A stretch of DNA of 64,000 nt from Hyphomicrobiales bacterium (lineage in GTDB: Bacteria; Pseudomonadota; Alphaproteobacteria; Rhizobiales; Rhizobiaceae), in the NCBI GenBank assembly GCA_900472575.1, contig UCIV01000049.1:1-64000 (forward strand), written 5' to 3'. Numbering within the stretch: the stretch's first letter is position 1; each line of letters starts with the position of its first letter. Of this stretch, positions 8,179 to 16,023 are shown piece after piece. Made by a program: the position numbers and the translations under genes. Under the pieces are notes generated by a model. That model was given only the letters and a program-made list of their open reading frames with translations. It searched no databases and was not told the origin of the DNA.

Positions 8179-8571
8179 CGGTCTCCATTTCCATCTCAGC
8201 AATCAGATATTTCCATCATGATCGCTCGCAACTGAGATTCTCGGATATTTTCGGCCTCCTTCGAAAAGTCGTGGTACCGCGTTTCTTTCGGAAGTGACAA
8301 AGGCTGCAAACTTCGTTTGGGAGCCAAGAAGCATTCATGAGCAAGCCAACCAAGCGCCTCGCTCACCCCGTCATTAATACAATCCGCCAAAAAACAAGAC
8401 GTGTCGTTGACAGTCTAATACCTACGTAGAATAAGCTGACTGAATTCATTCATAGGCGACACGATGAAGACAGAGATGCATCCGAATAAGATCGGCGTCA
8501 CGTGCCTTACTTTTGCACCTCTGGAAATTTGCGCAAACTCGCAAATCATCAATGCCAACCCTATAAGCTAG
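8179..8571. other. Gap between tRNA-Ser and the O-antigen-ligase-like gene
   Basis: I find no convincing gene in this 393-base gap. Short open frames on the minus strand lack ribosome binding sites and recognisable content. It contains TTGACA at 8407-8412 with a poor -10, and the inverted repeat ATTTGCG-N6-CGCAAAT at 8527-8546, 25 bases before the downstream start codon, which may be an operator. No second copy of the tRNA 3' end is visible here. Confidence 0.4.
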
Positions 8572-9837
8572 GTGGAAATGAAGACTGTTAGCAGCATGAA
8601 AGAGCCCTTGGAGGAACTTGAATTTGCTCTTCATCGAGTGCTGATTCATGTCATTCTTATTTGCGACGTCCTGTTTGCATCCCGTATTTATCAAGCGATC
8701 GGTCTATTCCTACAGCCGCTAATTTTGGGCAGCTGTGCGGCTATCATCATTTTTTATTGTGCCTATACAGCAATAAGAGGTCACATACTCATACCACTGA
8801 TGGCCGTTGGTTATGTGGCGCTCGTAATGACACAATTGACTGTGTTCGCAGACAAGCTTTGGCTACCCGTCAATACAAACGCCTTCTTCCAATACATATG
8901 GGTGATGTCATTCGTTCCGTTCGCGGGCGTGTGCCTGGCCGGTGGGCGAACCTATCTGCTGAAATGCGTCATCGGCTACGGAACGGGTTATTGCTGCTTT
9001 TACGCACTTGTCTCGATCATGCAGATGGCGGGCGTCTTGCCCGGCAAAATTCTGGCCGGCCTAGTTTCCGATCTTGATTTCCGGGGCGCGCGGATTTTCC
9101 TCTATTCCGGCCTAGCCGCACTCACATATTTCTATTGGCTGGTGCAAATCCGGACACGCGTGACCTGGGTCAGCCTGTCCTTTTTCTTGATATGCACGCT
9201 GGCATCACTGCTTTCTCTCTCTCGCGTCTATCTTCTTGTGATCTTCTGCCTGAGCATCGTGTTCATGCTTTCGCCCAGACCCGCTTTTTTACGAATATTG
9301 GCTATCTCTGTTCTGGGACTTGGAACCACATTCGTTTTGTCCGGGATGCTGGTTCCCGCCTTCAATCCATTCGATCTGTTTGCAAATGACGCTTCGGGCG
9401 CCTATCGAGCGCTGGAATATGAAGTCATGCGCGACCGAATTTTTGCCGATCCCCTATGGGGCTTTGGAATGTCGCCGACGTCAGATGCGTCCAAGCCATT
9501 CCTGGGGCCTTATCTTATCTTCCCCGGAGATGTGGGCAGTGTCGGGGTGTGGTTTGAGTTTGGCCTGATCGGCCTAGGCTTGTATCTGGTCATCCTCTGG
9601 CGGTGCTCCACTCCACAGCGGTCATTGCCAACGAAATATGGCTGGCCGCTTTTCCTGACCGGAACAATGCTGACGGCTTATGGCGCGATGGCGCCTCTGG
9701 CGATCGCCCCAGGTGGGGCGACAATGACAGGATTGATTTTTGGAGTTGGCCTGACTGCTCACGTTCAACAGAGAAACCACAAGCGGCGCTCTCAGCCGCT
9801 TTCAGGATCGCTCCGACAAACCATCTCGGCGCGATAG
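8572..9837 (+). CDS. O-antigen ligase / Wzy-like polytopic membrane protein
   Basis: Integral membrane protein of about 421 residues with roughly ten hydrophobic segments and a larger loop near residues 260-315 (including RALEYEVMRDRIFADP and PLWGFGMSP), the layout of the O-antigen ligase/polymerase (Wzy_C) superfamily. These proteins join or polymerise surface polysaccharide at the outer face of the inner membrane. I assign it by topology and the loop motif, not by a specific signature. The start is GTG at 8572, or ATG at 8578. It stands alone after tRNA-Ser with no glycosyltransferases nearby, and its first half is visibly more AT-rich than the flanking genes, so horizontal acquisition is plausible. 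Confidence 0.65.
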   Translation: MEMKTVSSMKEPLEELEFALHRVLIHVILICDVLFASRIYQAIGLFLQPLILGSCAAIIIFYCAYTAIRGHILIPLMAVGYVALVMTQLTVFADKLWLPVNTNAFFQYIWVMSFVPFAGVCLAGGRTYLLKCVIGYGTGYCCFYALVSIMQMAGVLPGKILAGLVSDLDFRGARIFLYSGLAALTYFYWLVQIRTRVTWVSLSFFLICTLASLLSLSRVYLLVIFCLSIVFMLSPRPAFLRILAISVLGLGTTFVLSGMLVPAFNPFDLFANDASGAYRALEYEVMRDRIFADPLWGFGMSPTSDASKPFLGPYLIFPGDVGSVGVWFEFGLIGLGLYLVILWRCSTPQRSLPTKYGWPLFLTGTMLTAYGAMAPLAIAPGGATMTGLIFGVGLTAHVQQRNHKRRSQPLSGSLRQTISAR

Positions 9838-9959
9838 ATGCGCTGCGCGAAGGTAGGGGGGCTGGTCAGTTTCCTCCCGCGATACGCTGCATTCGGTCTT
9901 GGTGCGCAACGCAGCCCGGATGGATTAAAACGACCGCACGTACCCAAATATGACTTTCG

Positions 9960-10349
9960 TCAGGCGGTGACGCCAGCTTCGCGTTGTTTTGCGAGTGCGG
10001 CAAGATCCGCTGGCTTCAGTTCTACCGATTCGCCGCAGCCGCAGGCGGACGTCTGGTTTGGATTTACGAAGGTGAAGCCTGAGCGCATCTTGGTAATTTC
10101 GAAATCCATCTGAGTGCCCAGCAGATAAAGAACGGCCGAGGGCTCGATCCAAACTTTGGCGCCGTCATGCTCAATGAGGTCATCCTTGGCATTTGCCTCG
10201 GTAACGAGGTCGATCGTGTATTCCATGCCGGCGCAACCGCCCTTCTTGATCCCGACGCGTATGCCCTTGGCATCCGGACCGGAATTGGAAACGATTTGCT
10301 TGACGCGGTCTGCCGCCGCATCGGTCATGGTCATCACTGCAAAGCCCAT
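9960..10349 (-). CDS. sufA: HesB/IscA family iron-sulfur carrier SufA
   Basis: A-type carrier of about 129 residues that delivers Fe-S clusters to apo-proteins. The three conserved cysteines are present: one in KKGGCAGMEY and two in the C-terminal SACGCGESVEL. The start chosen is ATG at 10349, which has GAGGAATGAGCC in front; an in-frame codon at 10370 lies before this ribosome binding site. It is last in the SUF operon, 77 bases after sufT. A C-terminal extension of about 15 residues follows the CGCG motif. Confidence 0.92.
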   Translation of the reverse strand: MGFAVMTMTDAAADRVKQIVSNSGPDAKGIRVGIKKGGCAGMEYTIDLVTEANAKDDLIEHDGAKVWIEPSAVLYLLGTQMDFEITKMRSGFTFVNPNQTSACGCGESVELKPADLAALAKQREAGVTA

Positions 10350-10426
10350 CGGCTCATTCCTCTTCCACAACCGGGTTCAAGGCCCGGCGTTTCTGACAAT
10401 CAATTTAGTCGCAGCAGCCTAAGCTA

Positions 10427-10801
10427 TCAATACCAGCCGACCGCGACCTGCGCTTCTTCCGACATGCGCTCCGGCGTCCACGGCGGATCGAAAGTCATTT
10501 CGACTTCGACGCCGGATACGCCCTGAACTGCGCTCACAGCATTTTCGACCCAGCCAGGCATTTCGCCGGCAACCGGGCAGCCCGGCGCGGTCAGCGTCAT
10601 GGCGATCTTGACCATACGGTCGTCTTCGATGTCGATCTTGTAGATCAACCCGAGTTCGAAGATGTCCGCCGGAATTTCCGGGTCATAAACGGTCTTCAGG
10701 GCTGCGATGATATCGTCGGACAGGCGCTCCAGTTCGTCCGCCGGAATCGCGGATTCGATGATCCCTTCGCGGGCATCCCACTTCGGTATGTCTTGGTCCA
10801 T
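10427..10801 (-). CDS. sufT: SufT / MIP18 family (DUF59) Fe-S maturation protein
   Basis: DUF59 protein of 124 residues, the family that includes bacterial SufT and the eukaryotic CIA component MIP18. The core DPEIPADIFELGLIYKI and LTAPGCPVAGEMP segments are clear; the single conserved cysteine lies in the latter. It assists cluster delivery and is generally not essential when iron is sufficient. The start is ATG at 10801; an upstream TTG at 10810 is possible. It lies 32 bases after sufS and before sufA. Confidence 0.9.
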   Translation of the reverse strand: MDQDIPKWDAREGIIESAIPADELERLSDDIIAALKTVYDPEIPADIFELGLIYKIDIEDDRMVKIAMTLTAPGCPVAGEMPGWVENAVSAVQGVSGVEVEMTFDPPWTPERMSEEAQVAVGWY

Positions 10802-10833
10802 GGCCTTCAAATGTCCCAGTCAGTTCGCTGAAT

Positions 10834-12078
10834 TTAAGCAAAGAAATTGCGGGCGTAGTCGAGTGCGTCCGCGAGCGCGTCGACTTCGGCACGGGTATTA
10901 TACATGCCGAACGATGCGCGGCATGTGGAGGTGACGCCGAAACGTTTCAAGAGCGGCATGGCGCAATGCGTGCCGGCACGCACGGCAACGCCGCGGCGGT
11001 CGATCACCATCGATACGTCATGGGCATGAATCCCGGCAAGTTCGAAGGAGAAGATCCCGCCCTTGCCCGGCGCATTGCCTATGATCCGCAATGAATTGAT
11101 GGCCTGCAGCCGTTCGGTGGCATAAGCCGTCAGATCAGTCTCATGAGCGGCAATTGCCGCGCGTCCGACCTTGTCCATATAGTCCAGCGCATAACCGAGC
11201 CCGATCGCCTGGACGATCGGCGGCGTTCCGGCTTCGAAACGATGCGGCGGATCGTTATAGGTGACGAAATCCTCCGCCACCTCGACAATCATCTCGCCGC
11301 CGCCCTGGAAGGGCCGCATCTCTTTAAGCCGGTCCATCTTGCCGTAGAGCACGCCGATGCCGGACGGGCCGTAGAGCTTGTGGCCGGTCATAACGAACCA
11401 GTCGCAATCGATGTCCTTCACGTCGATCGGCATATGCACGGCGCTCTGGCTGCCATCGACGAGAACGGGAATGCCGCGCTCATGAGCGATACGGCAAATC
11501 TCTTTCACCGGCACGACCGTGCCGAGCGCATTCGACATATGCGTGACGGCAACCATCTTGGTCTTGTCCGTCAGCGCCTTCTCGAAATCCTCGATATGGA
11601 AGGTACCCTCTTCATCCACCGGAACCCAAGTGATCTTGGCGCCCTGGCGTTCGCGGATGAAATGCCACGGCACAATGTTGGAGTGATGCTCCATGATGGT
11701 GATGACGATCTCGTCGCCCTCGCCAATATGCGGCATTCCGTAGCCATAGGCGACCGTGTTGATCGCCGATGTCGAATTGCTGGTGAAGACGATCTCATCG
11801 ACAGATCCGGCATTGAGGAACCGGCGCACCTTTTCGCGCGCCGCCTCATAGGCGTCGGTCGCGGCATTGGAAAGGAAGTGCAGGCCGCGATGGACATTGG
11901 CATATTCGCTGGAATAGGCATGGGCGATCGCGTCGATCACCACTTGCGGCTTCTGCGCAGACGCGCCGTTGTCAAGATACACAAGCGGCTTGTTGCCGTG
12001 CACCATGGTCGACAGGATCGGAAAATCCCGTCTGATCGCATCGACGTCATAGGCAGCCAACAGTGTCGTCTGGTCCAT
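10834..12078 (-). CDS. sufS: Type II cysteine desulfurase SufS
   Basis: PLP-dependent desulfurase of 414 residues that extracts sulfur from cysteine for cluster building. The PLP lysine lies in MTGHKLYGPSGIG at about residue 230, and the catalytic cysteine in RAGTHCAMPL at about residue 368, with the short loop typical of group II enzymes. The open frame runs on upstream to 12192, but that extension (MDPRHKAEDD...) is the translated product of a palindromic intergenic repeat, so the start is the ATG before DQTTLLAAYD. It is separated from sufD by about 200 bases that hold the repeat. Confidence 0.95.
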   Translation of the reverse strand: MDQTTLLAAYDVDAIRRDFPILSTMVHGNKPLVYLDNGASAQKPQVVIDAIAHAYSSEYANVHRGLHFLSNAATDAYEAAREKVRRFLNAGSVDEIVFTSNSTSAINTVAYGYGMPHIGEGDEIVITIMEHHSNIVPWHFIRERQGAKITWVPVDEEGTFHIEDFEKALTDKTKMVAVTHMSNALGTVVPVKEICRIAHERGIPVLVDGSQSAVHMPIDVKDIDCDWFVMTGHKLYGPSGIGVLYGKMDRLKEMRPFQGGGEMIVEVAEDFVTYNDPPHRFEAGTPPIVQAIGLGYALDYMDKVGRAAIAAHETDLTAYATERLQAINSLRIIGNAPGKGGIFSFELAGIHAHDVSMVIDRRGVAVRAGTHCAMPLLKRFGVTSTCRASFGMYNTRAEVDALADALDYARNFFA

Positions 12079-12160
12079 TGCAGACCCTTTCATATCGCGC
12101 TTCTGGGCGAGTCCCGTAAAGATCGCAGTTATGATCGGCATCGACGTCGCCATCCCCACT

Positions 12161-12250
12161 GCGTCATCCTCGGCCTTGTGCCGAGGATCCAATCACGTTG
12201 CAACCGCCTCAACGGTCGCAGATGCTCGGGACGAGCCCGAGCATGACGGG
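12161..12250. repeat. Palindromic intergenic repeat in the suf operon
   Basis: Two hairpins nested in a larger inverted repeat: CCTCGGC-CTTGT-GCCGAGG near 12169-12187 and GCTCGGG-ACGA-GCCCGAGC near 12224-12242. The outer arms GTCATCC and GGGCTCG...ATGACGG are also partly complementary. Translated, one arm gives DPRHKAEDD, which is the familiar peptide signature of a short dispersed repeat found in many alphaproteobacterial genomes. It lies between sufD and sufS and could act as an mRNA processing or attenuation structure. Confidence 0.75.
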
Positions 12251-12281
12251 AGGAGATACGTCATCTCCTCCTTGCTTCACA

Positions 12282-13565
12282 TCAGGCATGCTTTTCAAGC
12301 CAGGTCGAGATCACCTCTTCCAGCGGCTCGACCAGCTTTTCCTCTTCCAGCTCTTCGACGATTTCGGCGACGAAGGCGTTGACCAGCATGGCGCGCGCCT
12401 TGCTCTCGGTCACGCCGCGCGCCATCATATAGAAGAGATGGTTGCGGTCGATATCGGCAACCGTCGCACCATGGCCACAGATGACGTCGTCGGCGAAGAT
12501 TTCGAGTTCCGGCTTGACAGAGAAGTCACCGTCATCGGACATCAGAAGCGTGTTGCACGCCATCTTCGCATCAGTCTTCTGCGCGTCGGGCGCGACCTTG
12601 ATCATGCCCTGGAAGACGCCGCTCGCCTTGTCGAAGATGACATTGCGGAAGGTTTCCGTCGAGTTGGTATGCGGCACGTTGTGACCGAGCACCAGCGTCA
12701 CGTCCGTATGGCTGTCGCCACCGAGCAGATTGACGCCGCGCAGCGTCAGTTCTGCACCCTCGCCCTGAACTTCGATGCGCAGTTCCTGGCGCACCAGCTT
12801 GCCGCCGGCATTGACGACGTAAAGCCGAAGCTTGGCCTCTGCACCGAGCTTGACGCGGATCTGCGCCAGATGGGTGTCGGACGCGCCCTGCTGCTGCAGG
12901 ATGATCCAGGTGATCTCCGCGCCGTCTTCAAGTGTAATATCACTGATCGAGGACACGAGCGCTGCAGCATCCGTCTCCGAGCGGTGACGCTCGACGACGG
13001 TTGCTTTGGAACCCGCACCGAAGGAGACCGGGAAACGGGTGTGAACCTGCCCTTCGCGGTGCGAAGCCTGCAGTTCGATGACGTCCTCGATCTCCGCATT
13101 TGCGGGAACGACGAGCGCCAGGCCGTCACGCACGAACGAACCGTTCAGGCGACCGATCGCATCGTCCTTGTCGAGTGCGGTCAGGCCGGCAACGGCGGAA
13201 CCGTCGCTCAACTGATCGCGAAACGCGGTGATCGTGACGCCGTCGATTTCGGCATCCGCATGGGCTTCGCCCTGCAGTACCGAAAGCACGGTCGAACCCT
13301 TGACCAGCGGCGCGACGGACGAAACCTTCGTCCCTACAACCTGCTCCGGCACGGAGCGCAGCAGGTTCTTCAGGTCGGTATAATGCCAGGATTCGATCCG
13401 GCGGGTCGGAAGCCCGGCATTCTTCAGGTCGTCGAGAAGACGGTCGCGGGTGCCGGCGACGGCGCCATTGCCCGGCAAGTCACCGATCTGCGCGGAAAAA
13501 GCCTCGACGAGCGCCGTTTCGGCAACCGTGAGCTTGGCCGCTGGCTGGTTAGCTTGAATGTTCAT
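12282..13565 (-). CDS. sufD: Fe-S assembly scaffold subunit SufD
   Basis: SufD of 427 residues, part of the SufBC2D scaffold on which clusters are assembled. The beta-helix core and the C-terminal SufB/D signature (GHGATVADIDRNHLFYMMARG, followed by VNAFVAEIVEEL) are clear; the conserved histidine of GHGA is present. The start is ATG at 13565. It follows sufC by 19 bases on the same strand. Confidence 0.95.
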   Translation of the reverse strand: MNIQANQPAAKLTVAETALVEAFSAQIGDLPGNGAVAGTRDRLLDDLKNAGLPTRRIESWHYTDLKNLLRSVPEQVVGTKVSSVAPLVKGSTVLSVLQGEAHADAEIDGVTITAFRDQLSDGSAVAGLTALDKDDAIGRLNGSFVRDGLALVVPANAEIEDVIELQASHREGQVHTRFPVSFGAGSKATVVERHRSETDAAALVSSISDITLEDGAEITWIILQQQGASDTHLAQIRVKLGAEAKLRLYVVNAGGKLVRQELRIEVQGEGAELTLRGVNLLGGDSHTDVTLVLGHNVPHTNSTETFRNVIFDKASGVFQGMIKVAPDAQKTDAKMACNTLLMSDDGDFSVKPELEIFADDVICGHGATVADIDRNHLFYMMARGVTESKARAMLVNAFVAEIVEELEEEKLVEPLEEVISTWLEKHA

Positions 13566-13584
13566 GCCAAAATCCTCCCCGGTC

Positions 13585-14340
13585 TCAGGCCGCGGTCTCG
13601 ATCACGTCGGCATAACCGTTGGCTTCCAGTTCCTGTGCCAGTTCCTTGTCACCCGAACGGATGATCTGGCCCTTGTAGAGAACGTGGACGGTATCCGGCA
13701 CGATGTAGTCCAGTAGGCGCTGGTAGTGGGTGATGACGATGACGGCGCGATCCGGCGAACGCAGCGCGTTGACACCATCTGCAACGATCTTCAGCGCATC
13801 GATGTCGAGGCCGGAATCGGTTTCGTCGAGGATGCAGAGCGTCGGCTCGAGCAGCGCCATCTGCAGGATTTCGGCGCGCTTCTTTTCACCGCCGGAGAAA
13901 CCGACATTGAGCGGACGACGCAGCATGGCCGGGTCGATCTTCAGCTGTTCGGCGGCTTCCTTGACGCGGCGCATGAAGTCCGGCGTCGTGAGCTCGTCTT
14001 CGCCACGTGCCTTGCGCTGCTCGTTCATCGCCACCTTGAGGAACTGCATGGTCGCGACGCCCGGGATTTCGACCGGGTACTGGAATGCCAGGAAGATGCC
14101 CTTGGAGGCGCGCTCGGCCGGGTCGAGTTCCAAAATGCTCTCGCCGTTGTAGGTGATGTCACCCTCGGTGACTTCATAGTCCTCGCGGCCCGACAGGATG
14201 TAGGAAAGCGTCGACTTGCCGGAGCCGTTCGGGCCCATGATGGCGGCGATCTCGCCTGGCTTCACGGTCAGGTTCAGGCCGCGGATGATCTCGGTGCCGT
14301 CTTCGGCGATGCGTGCGTGCAGGTTCTTGATCTCAAGCAT
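13585..14340 (-). CDS. sufC: Fe-S assembly ATPase SufC
   Basis: ABC-type ATPase of 251 residues that powers conformational change of the SufBCD scaffold. Walker A is GPNGSGKST near residue 36, the signature motif is GFSGGEKKRAEI, and Walker B with the catalytic region is CILDETDSGLD. It has no membrane partner, as expected of SufC. It lies between sufB (64-base gap) and sufD. Confidence 0.97.
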   Translation of the reverse strand: MLEIKNLHARIAEDGTEIIRGLNLTVKPGEIAAIMGPNGSGKSTLSYILSGREDYEVTEGDITYNGESILELDPAERASKGIFLAFQYPVEIPGVATMQFLKVAMNEQRKARGEDELTTPDFMRRVKEAAEQLKIDPAMLRRPLNVGFSGGEKKRAEILQMALLEPTLCILDETDSGLDIDALKIVADGVNALRSPDRAVIVITHYQRLLDYIVPDTVHVLYKGQIIRSGDKELAQELEANGYADVIETAA

Positions 14341-14404
14341 AAGTATATCCTTCCGGATGTTTTTCAGTGACGCGTGGTAGCGCGATAATTCAGATGACGG
14401 CCAA

Positions 14405-15874
14405 TCAGCCTACGGAGCCTTCGAGCGAGATGCCGATCAGCTTCTGGGCTTCCACCGCAAATTCCATCGGCAGTTGCTGGATGACATCCTTGACGAAGCC
14501 GTTGACGATCAGTGCGATCGCTTCTTCTTCCGGAATGCCGCGCTGCATGGCGTAGAACTTCTGGTCGTCGGAAATCTTCGAGGTGGTCGCCTCGTGTTCG
14601 ATCTGTGCCGACTGGTTCTTCACCTCGATGTAAGGCACGGTATGTGCACCGCACTTGTCGCCGATGAGGAGCGAATCGCAGTTGGTGAAGTTGCGAGAGT
14701 TCTCGGCACGGCGGTGGATCGACACCTGACCACGATAGGTATTCTGCGACACGCCAGCGGAAATGCCCTTGGAAATGATACGGCTCGACGTGTTCTTGCC
14801 GAGATGGATCATCTTGGTTCCACTGTCGATCTGCTGGTGACCGTTGGAGACCGCGATCGAGTAGAACTCGCCACGGCTGTCGTCACCCCGCAGGATGCAG
14901 GACGGGTATTTCCATGTGATCGCCGAACCGGTCTCGACCTGGGTCCAGGAGATCTTGGAGCGCGCACCACGGCAATCGCCACGCTTGGTGACGAAGTTGT
15001 AGATGCCGCCCTTGCCTTCCTTGTCGCCCGGGAACCAGTTCTGCACGGTCGAATATTTGATCTCGGCATCATCCAGCGCAACCAGCTCGACGACGGCAGC
15101 GTGAAGCTGGTTTTCGTCGCGCTGCGGCGCCGTGCAGCCTTCGAGATAGGAGACGTAGGCGCCTTCCTCACAGATGATCAGCGTGCGCTCGAACTGGCCG
15201 GTGTTCTTCTCGTTGATACGGAAGTAGGTCGACAGTTCCATCGGGCAGCGAACGCCCTTGGGTACGAAGACGAAGGAGCCGTCGGTGAAGACCGCAGCAT
15301 TCAGCGTCGCATAGTAATTGTCGGTCGTCGGCACAACCGAACCGAGATACTGCTTGATGAGTTCGGGATGCTCGCGAATGGCCTCCGAGATCGACATGAA
15401 GATCACGCCGGCCTTCTGCAGTTCCTTCTTGAAGGTCGTGACGACCGATACCGAATCGAACACCGCATCGACGGCGACCTTGGAAGTCTGCACGCCGGCC
15501 AGGATTTCCTGTTCGCGCAGCGGAATGCCCAGCTTCTCATAGGTGCGCAGCAGCTCTGGATCGACTTCGTCCAGCGACACCGGGCCGGTCACGTTCTTGG
15601 GTGCGGCATAATAGTAGATATCGTTGAAGTCGATCTTGGGATACTCGACACGAGCCCAGGTAGGCTCTTCCATCGTCAGCCAGCGCTTGTAGGCATCCAG
15701 ACGCCATTCCAGCATCCAGTCCGGTTCCTGCTTCTTGGCCGAGATGAAGCGGATGATATCTTCAGAAAGCCCCTTCGGAGCCTTGTCCACTTCGATAACT
15801 GTCTCGAAGCCGTATTTGTACTGATCGATATCGATCCCACGGACCTGATCGATCGTTTCCTGGACAGCAGGCAT
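14405..15874 (-). CDS. sufB: Fe-S assembly scaffold subunit SufB
   Basis: SufB of 489 residues, the main scaffold subunit that accepts persulfide sulfur. Conserved segments include the GVRCPMELSTYFRIN region, EGCTAPQRDENQLHAAVVE, and SRNFTNCDSLLIG, whose cysteine is a conserved scaffold residue in the family. The start is ATG at 15874, 12 bases after a 7-base inverted repeat in the leader. A 150-base gap with hairpins separates it from the upstream cysteine desulfurase. Confidence 0.97.
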   Translation of the reverse strand: MPAVQETIDQVRGIDIDQYKYGFETVIEVDKAPKGLSEDIIRFISAKKQEPDWMLEWRLDAYKRWLTMEEPTWARVEYPKIDFNDIYYYAAPKNVTGPVSLDEVDPELLRTYEKLGIPLREQEILAGVQTSKVAVDAVFDSVSVVTTFKKELQKAGVIFMSISEAIREHPELIKQYLGSVVPTTDNYYATLNAAVFTDGSFVFVPKGVRCPMELSTYFRINEKNTGQFERTLIICEEGAYVSYLEGCTAPQRDENQLHAAVVELVALDDAEIKYSTVQNWFPGDKEGKGGIYNFVTKRGDCRGARSKISWTQVETGSAITWKYPSCILRGDDSRGEFYSIAVSNGHQQIDSGTKMIHLGKNTSSRIISKGISAGVSQNTYRGQVSIHRRAENSRNFTNCDSLLIGDKCGAHTVPYIEVKNQSAQIEHEATTSKISDDQKFYAMQRGIPEEEAIALIVNGFVKDVIQQLPMEFAVEAQKLIGISLEGSVG

Positions 15875-15890
15875 CTTCAGTCTCCAAATT

Positions 15891-15985
15891 TTGCCGGTTC
15901 AAATTCCGGCAATTCCGTCAGTCTTGCGGGGAAAACAATGCCTCCCCCATGTAAGGGCCAAAAGGCGATTTTCCCACCTTTTGGC
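15891..15985 (-). promoter_or_regulatory. Hairpins in the leader of sufB
   Basis: Two inverted repeats lie between the upstream desulfurase gene and sufB: GCCAAAAGG (15957-15965) with CCTTTTGGC (15977-15985), and TTGCCGG (15891-15897) with CCGGCAA (15906-15912). Neither is followed by a run of T on the minus strand, so they look more like an attenuation or processing structure than a full terminator. Confidence 0.4.
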
Positions 15986-16023
15986 AAGCAGAAAATTGCT
16001 TTTCCGCCAATTCTGGAAGCCGC

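Noticed and set aside
8179..8571. Attachment-site duplication of the tRNA-Ser 3' end
   Set aside because: I found no second copy of the GTTCGAATCCCAC segment in this gap or beyond the ligase gene, and no integrase gene in the window.
8196..8694. Two short minus-strand frames after tRNA-Ser (64 and 82 residues)
   Set aside because: No ribosome binding site, no hydrophobic or domain pattern; the second overlaps the start of the O-antigen-ligase-like gene in antisense.
9838..10113. Short plus-strand frame after the ligase gene
   Set aside because: Mostly antisense of sufA, without supporting signals.
12079..12192. Extended N-terminus of SufS
   Set aside because: The 38 extra residues come from the palindromic intergenic repeat and are not found in SufS proteins.
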